Positions 1-57,235 of a stretch of DNA of 64,000 nucleotides are shown here, one piece after another. Source of the stretch: Pteria penguin (lineage: Eukaryota; Mollusca; Bivalvia; Pterioida; Pteriidae); the NCBI GenBank assembly GCA_035048485.1, contig CM068593.1:3191535-3255534 (forward strand). Reading direction: 5' to 3'. Each line of letters opens with the position of its first letter. The stretch's first letter is position 1. Both the position numbers and the translations under genes were made by a program. The notes beneath the pieces were generated by a model. That model was not told the DNA's origin. It did not search any database and saw nothing but the letters and a program-made list of their open reading frames with translations.

Positions 1-120
1 TAAAACACAAAAGAAAACAAAAGAAAACAAAACCAACAAGGTGTACGTTCCATATTCATTATTACAATTTCAGCGACTATCAAAGATATCCAATCAACTG
101 TTATTGAGTCTTTTAGTTAA

Positions 121-300
121 ACAGAGTTATTTCCCATATCAAACGGTATCTGACGTAAAACAATTATGGCGTCATCAATTTCCTATGAAAACGTCATATG
201 TGGGCTATCATTTCCCTGCGTTTTAGATCAGTTTCCATAGGATTTGATGACGTCATAAGTGTTTTACGTCAGATACGTCCAAAATGGGAAGTAACTCTGT
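121..300. mobile_element. Palindromic MITE-like inverted repeat
   Basis: The left arm (ACAGAGTTATTTCCCAT, GTATCTGACGTAAAAC, GTCATCAATTTCCTATG) is repeated in reverse complement on the right (CATAGGATTTGATGACG, GTTTTACGTCAGATACG, ATGGGAAGTAACTCTGT). The arms are about 75 bp with a short centre, the form of a folded MITE. No coding potential. It lies in the intron or 3' region of the TRPC gene. Confidence 0.7.
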
Positions 301-427
301 ATAACGAAAATACCGATCACGGAATTCGTATTTAACCTGCAATCGATGGCGTTAAAGTAATACATATGTAGGGCACATTCTTCTCTGATTACAATTATAT
401 GTTACATGTAGCGATATGACACCTGCC

Positions 428-470
<43 letters not shown>

Positions 471-1176
471 GTTTTCATTATTTTTTTTTCTGTGAAATGA
501 CTTTTGGCATAGAGTTAAGACATATTTCACATTCCCTTATTCTTTGATCATTTATTTTTAAACTTGTGTATTCTAATGTGTGTGTGGTTGGGTTGGATTT
601 TTTATTTTTTGTTTGTTTGTTTCTATTCTTTTGTTCTTTTTTTTGGGGGGGGGGTGTTAATTAATATTATTATTTTATTTATTTATTTATATATTTATTT
701 GAACAGCGTTTTATATATCTAAACAAAGTTTGAACCTTGACATTCCAGTAATGAAGGACTATAAAGTTCCAACAAAACGTGCCAGTCTTTTCGGCTATTA
801 ATGTCATAAACATTGGTATAAACATTGGTTGATGCACGCAAAAATATTTACTGCACACGCTTGTTTCATAATAGAAACCATGTAAATGTGATGGCTACAA
901 AAAGAACTAACTATCTAAAGATGCTGAACACGTTTTCAACCCATCAAGCAACTGAAAGCACTGATGGATATCTGCGACCGCCTAGCGGCGAGACAACACT
1001 TCACAAAATCAAAAACAATAAATATTACTACGCGTAACTTTACTGCAATGTATTAATTCCAAACAACATATGTACATGTATAAAATAACGATATGTACCG
1101 TTTTGTATATGCTTTATCGCCCATAAGATGTCGTCGGTGTAATTTGATGGAGGAAAAAAGTGTCAAAAGCGGACCG
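301..1176. other. Non-coding stretch with poly-T and no recognised gene
   Basis: Contains a long T run (about 429-469), T-rich and TTTA-rich sequence to about 690, then unique-looking AT-rich sequence. I searched the minus strand here for the missing TRPC C-terminal exon(s) and recognised none. Confidence 0.5.
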
Positions 1177-1330
1177 GAGTTGGTGCAGCTCAGTAGCTGT
1201 AGTGCTTATCGTCACGGGTTCAAGTCCCACCAGCCCACTTGTCGGAGGAAACTGTAAATTCCAGAGACCCAAGACACAGTAGACCACGACATGTTTGAAG
1301 GTCCTAGCAGCTTCAGGAGCTTCTACTGTA
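1177..1330 (+). mobile_element. SINE, tRNA-derived, partial
   Basis: A tRNA-like head with a B-box-type motif GGTTCAAGTCC (about 1218-1228) is followed by a body resembling the window's other SINEs ('gagg aaactgtaaa... acccaagacac'). The 3' part is diverged and no clear tail is visible. Confidence 0.5.
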
Positions 1331-1469
1331 TTTAGTTTGTATCTAAAGGCATTGACAAAAGGTGTTTATGACTTTGGTATTTGGACATTTTCATTTGAAT
1401 GATTCCAGTTTTTAAGATGGACCGTGTGGGTTTTTTCCTTTCTTTTTTTTTTTAGATACACGATCTTAC

Positions 1470-44137
<42,668 letters not shown>

Positions 44138-44154
44138 GGTTACTAGATTGCTTC

Positions 44155-45785
44155 CTGGAACGAAAGTAACATGTAATCATAATTCGAGGAGCGACATATG
44201 CTGGTGACCTTGAAAGTTAGGTAAATTTTAGTATGTACTATTTTTTTTTACTCAGTGAGTCTTCGAAAAGAGAGGAAGACAGAGGATAATATTTCACGCA
44301 GAAAATCATAACGGATCATGAGATTAGACAATGTTTGTTATACAGCGTGTCAGGATGAGTGGATTATAGCGATGTAGAAAGCAAATCAAAAGGGAGGGGC
44401 ACAGTTTTCAATATTACAATTCGACAAGCAACCCCCCCCCCCCCCCCAAAAAAAAAAAAAACAAAAACAAAAAAAAAAAAACAAATAAACAAAAAACAAA
44501 CAAACAAACAAACAAACAAACAAAAAAGAAAGAAAGAAAGAAAAGAAAAAAAGCCCAAAAATTACATGTCCTTACCTTTTATGTAGTTTTCAACTACTCG
44601 TATATGTACATGTACCATCAAATCGACTTTTCAACGTATTGGAATACTGGTAATCTTTTATAATTGGGATTTGTCATCTGCATATTATTTCCAAGTGTGG
44701 AGAAATATTTTTCACTGGAGCAGTGTCTCTTGCCTAATAACCTCTCCCCTCCCCCTCTTTATTATTATTATTACTTTTTTTGGCCCTGCTCCTACGCTTT
44801 CATGTATGTACTAAAACAAAATAACTGTACATGTCAGATATCGGGATCGGTATTTTATGCGGTTATTTTACGTTCTTATATTGGAACTTTCCTTGCTTTT
44901 GCTGTCCTCGTTTTCAACATCTCTTTCCTATCAAGCATTATCTGGGCAACTTTTTAACACAACTACATCGACACCCACAGTCTCGAACGCAAAACCAATC
45001 GATTTAGAACGAAAAGATATAATATGATCACACCATTCGGTTTAATCCAGGTTCCAAAGCATAATACATGTAATTCCTTTGATTGTAGCTATACATAACC
45101 CATACACCAAAAATGTTCGTCAATCCCTCCTCTAACACAAGTTTGACTGTTTACATTAGTGGATTCCCACCTTAATTTTGAGAAAATCTTGCTAGAATGA
45201 GGATCACTCCCCCCTTCCCAACTCTTTCCATATTTCTAATGTATACGACTCTTTTTCATGTCATAAAAACTGTACATCAGCGTGATGATATTAAAATTCA
45301 TAATTTTACAGCAAAATCGATATAAATTTATACATTAAAGCAAACATTTTATCCAAACAGATGCCTTGATACATTGAAATAGTAGTCCCCACTGTCAACC
45401 AATCATCTGTACAATTATTTGACCTATATAGGAATTGGGTTCAAACTTTCTGAAACAGTATTTTATAGGAAATGTCACAAGAAAATCAATTTTCGTTTCA
45501 ATTAATTTCAATGCAAATTTTGTTCCATATCATTTCCTTCAGTGCATATTAATATCTTAAACCTGTACCGGAAATTGATTTCCGTATAACGCAGTCAAAT
45601 GGTACTTCATCCTGACGTTTAATCCCTATGATGTCATACTATAACACCCCGTGAATTGTAAGAGTCATAGCTGTTACTGTAATATTCATGATGTATTGCA
45701 CAGATCGTGAGGACATTATTAATTCGACCCTGAAACTCAGATATCAGCAATTGCCCGGATGCAGTTAGCGTGTCTCGGAGGTAAA
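44155..45785. other. Upstream of the TRPC start codon; no coding seen
   Basis: Contains a C run plus A-rich (AAAC)n-like tract at about 44430-44555 and otherwise unique-looking AT-rich sequence. A 5' UTR exon and promoter for the TRPC gene should lie at or beyond this stretch, but I cannot place them. Confidence 0.5.
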
Positions 45786-45789
45786 AATA

Positions 45790-46135
45790 GGAACACGTGC
45801 ACGTAGAAAGCGTTTCTTGTCAGAGGTGAGACAAAGTGTGCAGAAGGAGTAAGCGTTTCCTGTCATGCGTGAGACGAGGTACTCGGGAAGAGTAAGTGTC
45901 TCCTGTCAGAGGTGTGACCAGGTACCCGGGAGGAGCAAGCGTCTCCTGTCAAAGGTGAGACCAGGTACCCGGCGGAGCAAGCGTCTCCTGTCAAAGGTGA
46001 AACCAGGTACCCGGGAAGAGCAAGCGTCTCCTGTCAAAGGTGAGACCAGGTACCCGGGAAGAGCAAGCGTCTCCTGTCAGAGGTGATACCGGGTGCCCAG
46101 GAAAAGTAAGCATCTCCCGTCAGAGGCGAGGCCAG
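45790..46135. repeat. ~43-bp minisatellite
   Basis: About eight copies of 'gcgtctcctgtcaaaggtga' plus gaccaggtacccgggaagagcaa. It flows directly into a SINE-like 3' segment. Confidence 0.9.
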
Positions 46136-46139
46136 TTAC

Positions 46140-46335
46140 TGGCAACCCATTTATATCCTACCATTCGACTGAGACAGTAACACTCTAGGCCCTCTGTCAC
46201 GTGGTGCGTTAAATATCCCATACTACATCAGGTGGATCCGTCGCATTGATTTAAATTTCTGTACAATGCATCGCGTAGATGCCGTCATCATATAAATAAA
46301 AATGGCGCGACATAAAATAAAACCCACGGAAGATT
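46140..46335 (+). mobile_element. SINE 3' portion
   Basis: 'gactgagacagtaacactct', 'ctgtcacgtggtgcgttaaa', 'aatttctgtacaatgcatcg' and 'tagatgccgtcatcatataa' follow the SINE order. The tRNA-like head is missing, replaced by the 43-bp array. Confidence 0.65.
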
Positions 46336-46339
46336 ATCA

Positions 46340-47340
46340 AAATATCAATCACACGCATACTAAAATAAATCCTATTAAAAACATCGCTCTATGACCAGAC
46401 AACACCGTCAAAAATCAATATAACTATTCCTATTATTTATTTATGACGTACTTTATTCTCAATATGGAGCATATTGCATTGTCTTTAGATTTTATATTAT
46501 TTCACGACTACAAAATCTGTAGATCGTTGCTGGTGAAGGTTTTACAGAGATCTTGAACGCAGACAAGTCAAGGGTTGAGAGGTTACAGTGCACAACGCAT
46601 TTGTCCGTATGAATACCATGGCCCCTGAACGCTGACCTGACAGAGATAAGGGTCTTCAGGGGGTTCCAGTAACGGGCATTAGCCCACTCAGACATCGTAG
46701 TCCCTGTACCTAGACGTGACAGTGGCCAAAGGCGACGGTGATATCAAGCACAGCGCATAAGCCCACTTGTAACACGTGGTATTTAAAGCCGAACTTAACA
46801 GAGACAAATAACGCTGATAAGATCAAGTTCAGAGCATCAGACCATTCGGACATTGCTGCCCCAGACATTACAAAGGTCAAAGTTTCCGAAGGATCAAGTG
46901 CGGCGTATTGACTCATCCGGAAATCTCACCCCCCCCCCCCCCTTTGTTTTTTCTCCTGAATCGAGACCTGACCACCGAGGCGAGAGACCAAGATGAGATC
47001 TAGCCTGCGTCTTCACAATCACAGTGTATGCCCTCTAAACAAATTTCTTGATGAAGCACTTCGAAAATTATCAGCGAAATGCTGTTCGGAATTCGCCGGT
47101 GTATTGTAATTGAAAACAATCAAGTAACGTACGACGACGGTTTCAATAACGCAAGGAAGAGAAAGACCCCCAGCAACTCGTGATGAATACACACTCGGCG
47201 ATGAAAATTATTTCCTCTGGAATTGTTTTTTATTAACTAGTTTTCATTCTCCTGCAGTGGCTTGTTGTTTATAGAGATCATTTTGTTGCAACAGTTCGGA
47301 TATTTGCACTTAAAATGTGATATAGTAATATTAGAATCAG
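46340..47340. other. No gene seen
   Basis: Short frames only. There is an apparent low-grade internal repetition at 46500-46920 ('ggcattagcccactcagacat' versus 'gcatcagaccattcggacatt'), but no family recognised. Confidence 0.4.
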
Positions 47341-47346
47341 GAATTT

Positions 47347-47810
47347 ATGAGTATTTTCAATAAAGTATTATTACATATCCTTCCTGGTGAAGGTGCAAAT
47401 TGTTCGGTGGAAGAAGGATATACATGTAAACACCGTTCCAGAATAATGATAAAGGAAATACAACACACTATAAATACTGACAAAGTAATCCTGTTCGTGT
47501 TGCCCTGTTTCAACGTTCCGGCCGATGGCCTTTTTCGAGAAAACATGAACCTAAATATATATCACATCTTGGCTCTATGTAAATTCCATAGAACTAAAAC
47601 AATTAAAATATTTGGAAAACAGAGTGGACTCTCTAGGACCAAACGAAAAAAAACCCCCGTAAAATGTAAACTAGTTCGAATTAAGCAGTGTTCCAGTCAA
47701 GAGTTTTCCATATAAAGAAATAAGAATCGGGAATCTAAATTCAGTATGAATTAACGGGAAATTCGAGCTATCGGTGTTCGAGTAAACGAGAGTCAACTGT
47801 AACTTATACT
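47347..47810 (+). other. Unassigned 122-codon frame and pogo-like end
   Basis: The open frame 47347-47715 begins MSIFNKVLLHILPGEGANCS and matches no family I recognise. It may be chance. Just downstream, GTAAACGAGAGTCAACTGTA (about 47780-47805) resembles, in reverse, pogo/Tigger-type termini, so a decayed DNA transposon is a possible explanation. Confidence 0.3.
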
Positions 47811-47814
47811 AAAA

Positions 47815-49416
47815 TATGGGTACCGGAAACTATTGAAGCCCACAAATGCTTAATAAGAATACCAGAAAACAAGGGATGTCATGAAAACTCAAATAAAACA
47901 AATGGAATTTCTAGGTGAGGTGAAAATACGTGTTATGCAAGCATACGGATAGAAGAAAATATTGAACACCATACGCAGTTGTGTTAAGGCAATACATAAT
48001 TACATAATGTTGCAGAAAACCCGCCAAGACATAACATGACGTCATTGTGACGTCAAGCGGGAGACACTGCATCAGTCAACATGACAAGAAAAACGCTGTA
48101 TAGTGCAACCTTTTCCTCAATTCTGTTTGTTTTTTTTTTTTTTAATTTTACATAAAGACGCTTCTATATCTATTTGAAATGCGTCTTGCTGGGCCTAACT
48201 TTTAGATTATAAAATATCAACAGGATTTCAATTTAATTAGACAATATCTTATAAGACTACACCATTCAGCAATTCGAGTATCGCACATTACGTAACAACC
48301 TAAGTGCAAAACATGTGGAAAATCATGAATCAAAGAAAAGAGGACATAAATAATAAAACAGCATTTCCACAAAACAAAAATGGAAAACTAAATAAAGAAA
48401 AAAAAAAGGGGGGCAGGGTAGGTCAGTGGTTTAGAGATTCTATTTAGAATCGGAGTGTCTTAGATTCGAACCCTGCTATTGTATTATTGTCAACTTATTA
48501 GAAGATCAGATCTGACTCAGCGGTTCATTCCCACCTAGCCAATATTTTGAAATTCCGTATTCCCATGTAGCCAATATTTCAGATTTCTTACCTGGACGGT
48601 TTTTACGCTATAGTAGAAATTCATCATGTTTAATAAGCATATTTACATGTACATGCAGAAAAAAAAATTATAAAGATGATCACCGCAACTTAAATATGTT
48701 AATTGAAAATCTAAAAAAGAAATACAGAATTCTAGAATCAAGATTGCTCCAGCTGAAAGCCAAATTCAGGAATGGTGAAATAGGTGTGCTTCAGTTTGCA
48801 GACTCCGCATCTTATCTCGTCAATTTGGAATAGATTTGTGTGATTTTGTATTGATCTTCATTTGAATCATTTCCCATTTGCGTCATATTCATGTGATAAC
48901 AAAATTAAAGTGTATGCAACGATATTCTTCGATTTCATCAACCTGGAATTTAAATGATATTGTGTTCTATTCAATAATTGTACTAATTATACTTAACATG
49001 ATGGAATAAATGTGATTTTTATTGATTTACAATGTATATGATTTCATAGATTATGCAGTTATATTACCAAAACTTACTTTGTGTAAAGTTGATCATATCA
49101 AGATGAATCTTTTTGTTAAATTTTCTTGATTAAATACTGTAATTAAACTGATATGACTTATATTTTTCTTCAATATTCTTATATGGTTTATATGTATATA
49201 TTACCTGTGCGCAACGTTAAATACAAAATAGACTATAGCAAATACGCTAATTATCACCTATTGTTCTACCTAATATCCAATTCCCGCTTTGCCAATATTT
49301 CTTTGCCTTACCTGAGCATAGAAAATACCAAATATTGGCTAAGTGGGAAGACACCGACTCAGCTGTATGACCTGCTCAAGTGAGCTTATAATATGAAACG
49401 TAGATCATGGGTAATG

Positions 49417-49425
<9 letters not shown>
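47815..49425. other. No gene seen
   Basis: AT-rich sequence. A short tRNA-like stretch at 48420-48475 ('ggtcagtggtttagagattc ... gattcgaaccctgcta') may be a SINE head remnant. Nothing else recognised. Confidence 0.45.
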
Positions 49426-49492
<67 letters not shown>

Positions 49493-49537
49493 GATAAATA
49501 AATAACAATAACTATAATAATAAAATAATAATAATAA

Positions 49538-49589
<52 letters not shown>

Positions 49590-49720
49590 GTAATGATAAT
49601 AAATAAATAAATAAATAAATAAATAAAAAAATAAATAAAAATAATGATAATAAATAAAAATATTAATAATAAGTAAAAATGATAATAATGAATAAGAATA
49701 ATAATAATAAATGAAAAAAA
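49425..49720. repeat. (AAT)n with (AAAT)n microsatellite
   Basis: About 290 bp of AAT units with AAAT and GAT interruptions. Confidence 0.95.
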
Positions 49721-50094
49721 CTGATAAGAAGACAAAGAAGAATATAAAGACACGTAAGCATCATCTGGTAATAGAGAACCATTGTCTTTAATGAACATAC
49801 ACTGCTAATATACAGTGACATTTGTGTATGAAACATGAAAAACATGAAAGAAGCGACCTTTTAAGAAGGGCTAATTTTGCTACAAAACATAGAGAATGGG
49901 AATCTAAATTGCGACCTTTACAAGAAGGTGACCTTTCATTATAGGTATTGTCTCAGACAGTTACAATAGTTTATTGTTTATTACAGGACGGTAAATTTCA
50001 ATGGTATGGTACCAAATGTCTTCTCTGACAAAATGGTTCCCAATCTGGCGGTTCGGATATATCTGGCGGTTCTGATATATCTGCGCTGATTGTC

Positions 50095-50720
50095 TGATCT
50101 TCTGCCTCCTCATCTTCAGCCTCGTCATAGTATACGTGGGCACGAGACAGTACAAACCGAGGCCCCGTGTCATGTATACGAGGCACATGACAGTACAAAC
50201 CGAGGCCCCGTGTCATATATACGTGGGCATGGGACAGTACAAACCGAGGCCCCGTGTCATGGTATACGTGGGCACATGACAGTGCAGACCGAGGACCCGT
50301 GTCATGGTATACGTGGGTACGAGACAGTACAAACCGAGGCCCTGTGTCATGGTATACGAGGGCACATGACAGTACAAACCGAGGCCCCGTGTCATGGTAT
50401 AAGTGGACACATGACAGTACAGACCGAGGCCCCTTGTCATGGTATACGTGGGCATAAGACAGTACAGACCGAGGCCCCATGTCATGGTTTACGTTGGCAC
50501 GAGACAGTACCGACCGAGGCCCCTTGTCATGTATACGTGGGCACGAGACAGTACAGACCAAGGCCCCGTGTCATAGTATACGTTGGCACATGACAGTACA
50601 AACCGAGACCCCGTGCCATGGTTTTCCTTGGCACGTAAGAATCCCTCACTGCTTCGATTGGTGTCATTGCATAAATACAACTTATAAGGGCGTGCACCCG
50701 GCAGGTGCCGCCACTATATA
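50095..50720 (+). mobile_element. SINE whose body has expanded into a minisatellite
   Basis: About 11 tandem copies of a ~44-bp SINE-body segment ('gacagtacaaaccgaggccc' plus cgtgtcatggtatacgtgggcac) are followed by the normal downstream SINE order 'ggcacgtaagaatccctcac', 'attgcataaa' and 'aggtgccgccac'. The long frames on both strands here (up to 187 codons) are artefacts. Confidence 0.85.
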
Positions 50721-50749
50721 TAAGTGTAACAAAAGATACGTGTGATGTA

Positions 50750-51570
50750 AACTATAACAAGATTCTATAAGTTATACGTAAGTTTGTGACCTTGTGTCAG
50801 TAAAAAGTCGAGTACCCGATACAGTGTCTAGCGAAAAACAAACATCTCAGTTAAGAAGTCGGACTCAGACCGCGTTAGAATAGGTGTAAATTGCGTCAAT
50901 GTGGTTGTTCGATGTACGTCAGGATTATGTGTTTCCATTATAAAATAATCGCACCTGTTGGATGTGTCGTGTCGATTTCAGACTTACCTTACAGACAAAT
51001 ATTACAAAAGGAATGAATGAAAGTATTAAGAAGAAGAAGAAGAAGAAGAAGAACTGAAAATGCACATTGTTTTTGGCAATTGTGTGTGTCTTGTTTATTT
51101 TTCCTGATGAAATACATGAAAGAGTAAAATCTGCAATATATTTGAATTTATCTAAGACCTCATTCATGATTATTGCTCTAGAAAAAAATAAAGCTGCTAT
51201 AATTTATTTACATGGTAGCCATTCTGAGGTCGTACGTTGAGAAAAACCTCAAAATGGATGTCCAATACATATAGTTTGGATCTGTGCGAGCTTGAAATGT
51301 GACCTTAGACAATTTTCTCTTTGCAGCTTATCGCCCTTGTAATCAAGCTCTTACGTTGTATAATTAATAAAGCTGTCATAAAGAGGTATTTCATCTTGTG
51401 AAAAATCCCGAGGTTATCAGAATGACAATACACTTATCCAACGTCAGTTCAGGGCCCGGATCCAGGTCTGTTGTTGAGAGGGGCCCGGGTCCACCCCTAA
51501 TTAATGTTCTGAGCGAGGTTTAATTATGATTGTGTGTATAAAATTACTTATTCTGCATCGGAAAAATAAC
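50750..51570. other. No gene; small repeats only
   Basis: Includes an (AAG)n run at about 51030-51052 and, at 51450-51500, a 'gggcccggatccagg' stretch resembling the family G MITE interior. No exon or RNA gene recognised. Confidence 0.45.
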
Positions 51571-51574
51571 AAGA

Positions 51575-51846
51575 CTGATTCATTAATTGATTAATATTGT
51601 TTTACGTCACTCCACGGTTATTTTACGTATATGGTGACGGCATCTGCCTGATGCATTGCGCAGATTAATATCTTTGCATCGGACCTTCCCGAAGCAGTGA
51701 GAGATCTTTTACGTGCCACGACTACCGTGACACGGGACCTGGTTTTTATCTACCTCATCCGAAAGACAAAACACCAGTGTGAATCGAACCCGGGACCTCT
51801 AGGTCATGAACCGAGCATCTCATCCACTAGGCCACACCGGCTTGAA
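51575..51846 (-). mobile_element. SINE, full length
   Basis: In reverse: tRNA-like head at right (AAGCCGGTGTGGCCTAGTGG), B box in 'gaatcgaacccgggac', body motifs 'atgaggtagataaaaacc', 'ccgtgtcacggtag' and 'gatctctcactgctt', tail ATTAATCAATTAATG at left. Confidence 0.85.
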
Positions 51847-52234
51847 AAATACCAACAAAGTTATTTTCGCCAAATCTCGTGGTGGGTTCGGACCCTCAGT
51901 TGGTTCCTCTAGATCCGCGCAAAACTTCCAGTTACTATAACCAATATTATTATACATGTATTGCTATGTCATATTGCATAGCGCACCATTAGTGTAAGAT
52001 GAATGAACGTTGCTCCGTAGGGAAATCAGACCATGATATGCTGCAGTGCATATATACGTTCCGTAGCCTGGTATTCCATTATTCCAATAAGAAAATGCAC
52101 TACAGGGGTAAACTAGCATAACGTAAACAAAGTACTCTGCAAATTACGGAACCGGCAAATGTTTGTCTAGTGAAGCGAGAGAAGAGTAGGTTGTGAGATT
52201 GTGTGGTTGGATTGTTTGTTGTCTATTAGTTCTT

Positions 52235-52400
52235 GATGTTTTACTTCCTTTCAATAATTATTTCAGTGATATAGCGATATGGAAGGAGAAGGTCACTGAC
52301 CTCTTGATTAAACTGGTCTCGTGCGGGAATCTAACCAGTATCCCTTGTTCTACAAGCCGTGTGATTATCCACAGCGGAAATCTTTTCATAGTTAATAAAA
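52235..52400 (-). mobile_element. Second SINE family, copy 1
   Basis: 'ttacttcctttcaataatta', 'tagcgatatggaagg' and 'gaatctaaccagtatccc' have the same order as the 57.5 kb copy. tRNA-like head at the right. Confidence 0.65.
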
Positions 52401-52571
52401 CGCAGTCTTGAGTGTTTGTGTTTTATATCATATGTTGGGCTTCCCTGTGGAGGACTTTGAAAGATCTATCGTTACATAGATAGACTGTCAGATAATAAGA
52501 GAGTTTGGACAGAGGAAAGGAAGGGGGATAACTTCACGTAACAAAACCACAATGAACTGCTTACGTTAACC

Positions 52572-52771
52572 TGGGTCTGGCGCCTTAAACTGAGAAAATA
52601 CTTAAATCAATTATTTCATTTATTCCATTATCAAATGTTCAAATAGATTGTTTTGCAGAATGGTTTATTTCTATTTATCGATGGAATATAACTCAGTAAA
52701 ATCCAAATCCCAGTTATTAATTCATTGTTGAACAGATGATTTTGAAATCATGATTTTTTTTGCCGGACCCA
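52572..52771. mobile_element. MITE family B, copy 3 (reverse)
   Basis: Left terminus CTGGGTCTGGCGCCTTAAACTGAG and right 'gccggaccca'. The interior is the reverse complement of the 33.8 and 42.6 kb copies ('catttattccattatcaaat', 'gcagaatggttta'). Confidence 0.85.
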
Positions 52772-52774
52772 TCA

Positions 52775-54015
52775 CTTACAACCATACAAACCAACATACA
52801 AACCAATCTCCAGACAACTACAAGTGTATTGACATCACAAATAAGGTTTTCTCAGATTTTAACTGTTTAAGTAAAGTCAACCTCCTGCTTATTTTATAAA
52901 AAAAAAGAGGAAAAAGAAAATTAAGAGGGCCAATACCGTGTTTTTCGGCGAATCCAGAAACATAGCAAAAAAATTGCGGAAACTCATATGTCCAAAGCTA
53001 AGATGACTTGTGAAAATTTCAAACCGAAGTTTATGCAGGATCCATTCTACAATTTTGCAAGTGTTTGGAAGATCGAAAATTCCGATTCCAAATTTCTCAA
53101 GGTTACCGTCGTTCGGAACTTGTCGAGATTTATTTGTGTAGAGAGATGTCCGTGTCATTGTTGACAAGAAAGTCAAAATTTATTTATAAATTTACTTTAA
53201 TCATTACTTCTTTATTTATTTATTTATTTTATTTTATTATTTAGTTTTTATTTGATTTATTTTTTATTAATATTATCTGAAGGGTTTTTTTTCTTGTTTG
53301 TTTTGGGGTTGTTTTTCTCTCAATCTTTTCTTTCTTTCCTTCTAAATTTTTTCTTCCCCCCCCCCCCCCCCCCCCCCCTTCTCTTATATCATTTTCTGTT
53401 TGTTTAAAAAAATAAATAAATTCAATCATGAGCCAACAAAGTCATAACAAGTACTCGAGTATTTCACAAACCACTTCTTTAATGTGATAGCGGTTTTGGT
53501 TAGGTAAACAGTAAGTGCGTTTGCGGGTAAGTCTCAGACATTGAAACAATTACTAACAATGTAATACACACAATAACTGGTGCTGAATCACCTGTTCACC
53601 GTCATATCACTGTCAAGGGAGACAGCTACATGTAGAACTATGTCCGATACCTAACACACCTATGGGAAATGTGATTAATTACGAACAAGGACGCTGTTAA
53701 TTGGAGAGGATTTATAAAAGGTGTTGGATTTATAGCCTAGTGATTCCTTGGTAACCGGATAGTGTTAGATTTATTGGTGATTTAGGATTTCATCACATTA
53801 TATACTTATATAGATATATACGTTACAGCACATCATTACCGATGTTATCCCAGCGTCACACTCATGATGTACAACACGTGTACTTATAGTCAGACAATAT
53901 TAGCCATTGAATCAAAACTATTTTGATCATTAAACTATCTATTGATTTAACTATTTCTCTTTATTATTATTGTTATTATTTATGTATTTATTACTCATTC
54001 ATTTGTTTTATATAT
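52775..54015. other. No gene seen
   Basis: Includes T-rich and TTTA-rich sequence at 53190-53350 and a C run at 53357-53378. No coding exon recognised. Confidence 0.5.
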
Positions 54016-54017
54016 AT

Positions 54018-54190
<173 letters not shown>

Positions 54191-54336
54191 ATTTAATATC
54201 AAATGATATCTTAAACCTTAAAAAACTTTCCTAATATTCTCCATCCGAACAGCTTTTATAAATCCATATTCTACGATTGGATTGATACGTTTTGTAGGTC
54301 AGAGAGCCCAGATGCGGGACGATTTGGACGTGGAAC

Positions 54337-55630
<1,294 letters not shown>

Positions 55631-55640
55631 GGTAATTAAA

Positions 55641-55654
55641 ACACACACACACAC

Positions 55655-55713
<59 letters not shown>
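55641..55713. repeat. (AC)n microsatellite
   Basis: About 34 AC units with a CT interruption. Confidence 0.96.
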
Positions 55714-55716
<3 letters not shown>

Positions 55717-56114
55717 CAAACAAAAAAACCCCCCCAAAACTAAATCAAATCCTCATTTATGGAGATTAAACACATCATTTAATAATACACACAGCACACC
55801 ATGACATAGATACATGTCACCGAGCATTATTTCTTGTATATGTTTCTAACAATTCCATTGTGAGCTGATTACTCGTCGAATACAGGGCGAGCTGTGATCA
55901 GATTTCTAGTATTTAATACTGTTTATTATATCTTACACTGTTTATTTGCTTAAGAAAGATGAACATGTTTAAGAATAGTTACGTCCGCTGCCTATCACAT
56001 TTATGTTATTAAGACTAGATTCTTAAAATATTAAAATTAAATTAAAATATAGCTCCCTTTATTCCGTAAACTACATACAGCTCTATGAAGTAAAGAGAGC
56101 TAGATTTTAATTAG

Positions 56115-56245
56115 ATTGGATTGATTGAATATTGTTTTACGTCACTACACGATTATTTCACGTATATGGTGACGGCATCTGCCTAATGCATTGCATAGAA
56201 ATTTAGACCTTTGCAACAAACGCTCCCGGCCCGAAGCACTTCGCA
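56115..56245 (-). mobile_element. SINE, truncated 3' portion
   Basis: 'ttgattgaatattgttttac', 'tatggtgacggcatctgcct' and 'cctttgcaacaaac' match the SINE tail region. It stops at 'ggcccgaagcac', before the body and head. Confidence 0.75.
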
Positions 56246-57129
56246 CCAACGATCTACATGTATGCCTACAAGTTCAAACCACAGTCCCTTCCGAAGCAGC
56301 TAGAGAAGCTGGAGCAGCAGTGAAGGAGAATACAAAGGTAAACACATAGAAAATATTTTTATTAATACAGTATTCAAAAATCATATCGGGCACAACTGTG
56401 AATTAAAAGACCATTAAAGGGTGCTAAGGTAGTTATTATTCTTGAATATCTATTCATATATACAACATAATTAGGTTTTGTTTGATTATGGTGGCTGTTG
56501 CAATCCACACATCATAGTAGCTGTATTTGGAGGCTGATCTATGCAAAAAGGAGGGGGGGGGTGTCTCCAAATATATTATCAATATCAGTCTTAAAAGGTA
56601 TCCACCATTGTGTAGTCTAGTCATATGCCAACAAGAATGATTCGAAACCAACTAATTTATTTCAATCATTACTTAATACATGTAATGAAAAATACATGTA
56701 TAAACTAAAAGAGTAATTCATGCATTAAAATAAATTTTTTAAATTGTTCATTTGTTTTGTTTAAGGAGACCATTTCCCTAGAAAAGGAGGCTAGAAAAAT
56801 GGAAGCAGATCATAAACATTTCTCCCTATTCACACATGATGGTTACAGCTGCTCAAAACACCACGATGGTAATGAGCCATTCAGACATTTTCCTGATGTT
56901 GATGTTGCTTACTGCTTTACAGATGATGTTGAGATTCCTAAACTTAGTCCCACTATTGACTCAGGTAACTATTACAAATGAAATTCAAATAAACTAAAAG
57001 ATAATTAATCATACATCCATGAGATGGATTATGAGACTACTCCATTTCAGGAAATGTAGATTATCTCAGCTGGCCATTAATCCTGCTCAGTAGGGAATGG
57101 CTATTTAATCTGAGTATGTGATGGATGGG

Positions 57130-57235
57130 TATAGGCTGGGATAGCTCAATGGTGAGTGTGTCAGCTTTGATCGCAGACGGTTCTGGGTTCGATTCGCGAT
57201 TCTGGCCACATCTTTTTCTCCTGCCTGTTACAGAT
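57130..57235 (+). mobile_element. tRNA-like SINE head
   Basis: 'gggatagctcaatggtgagt' and 'ggttctgggttcgattcgcg' give A- and B-box-like motifs, in an intron of the transposase pseudogene. No clear SINE body follows. Confidence 0.5.

Noticed and set aside
50090..50593. Long frames on both strands over the 44-bp repeats
   Set aside because: SINE-derived minisatellite. No independent coding evidence.
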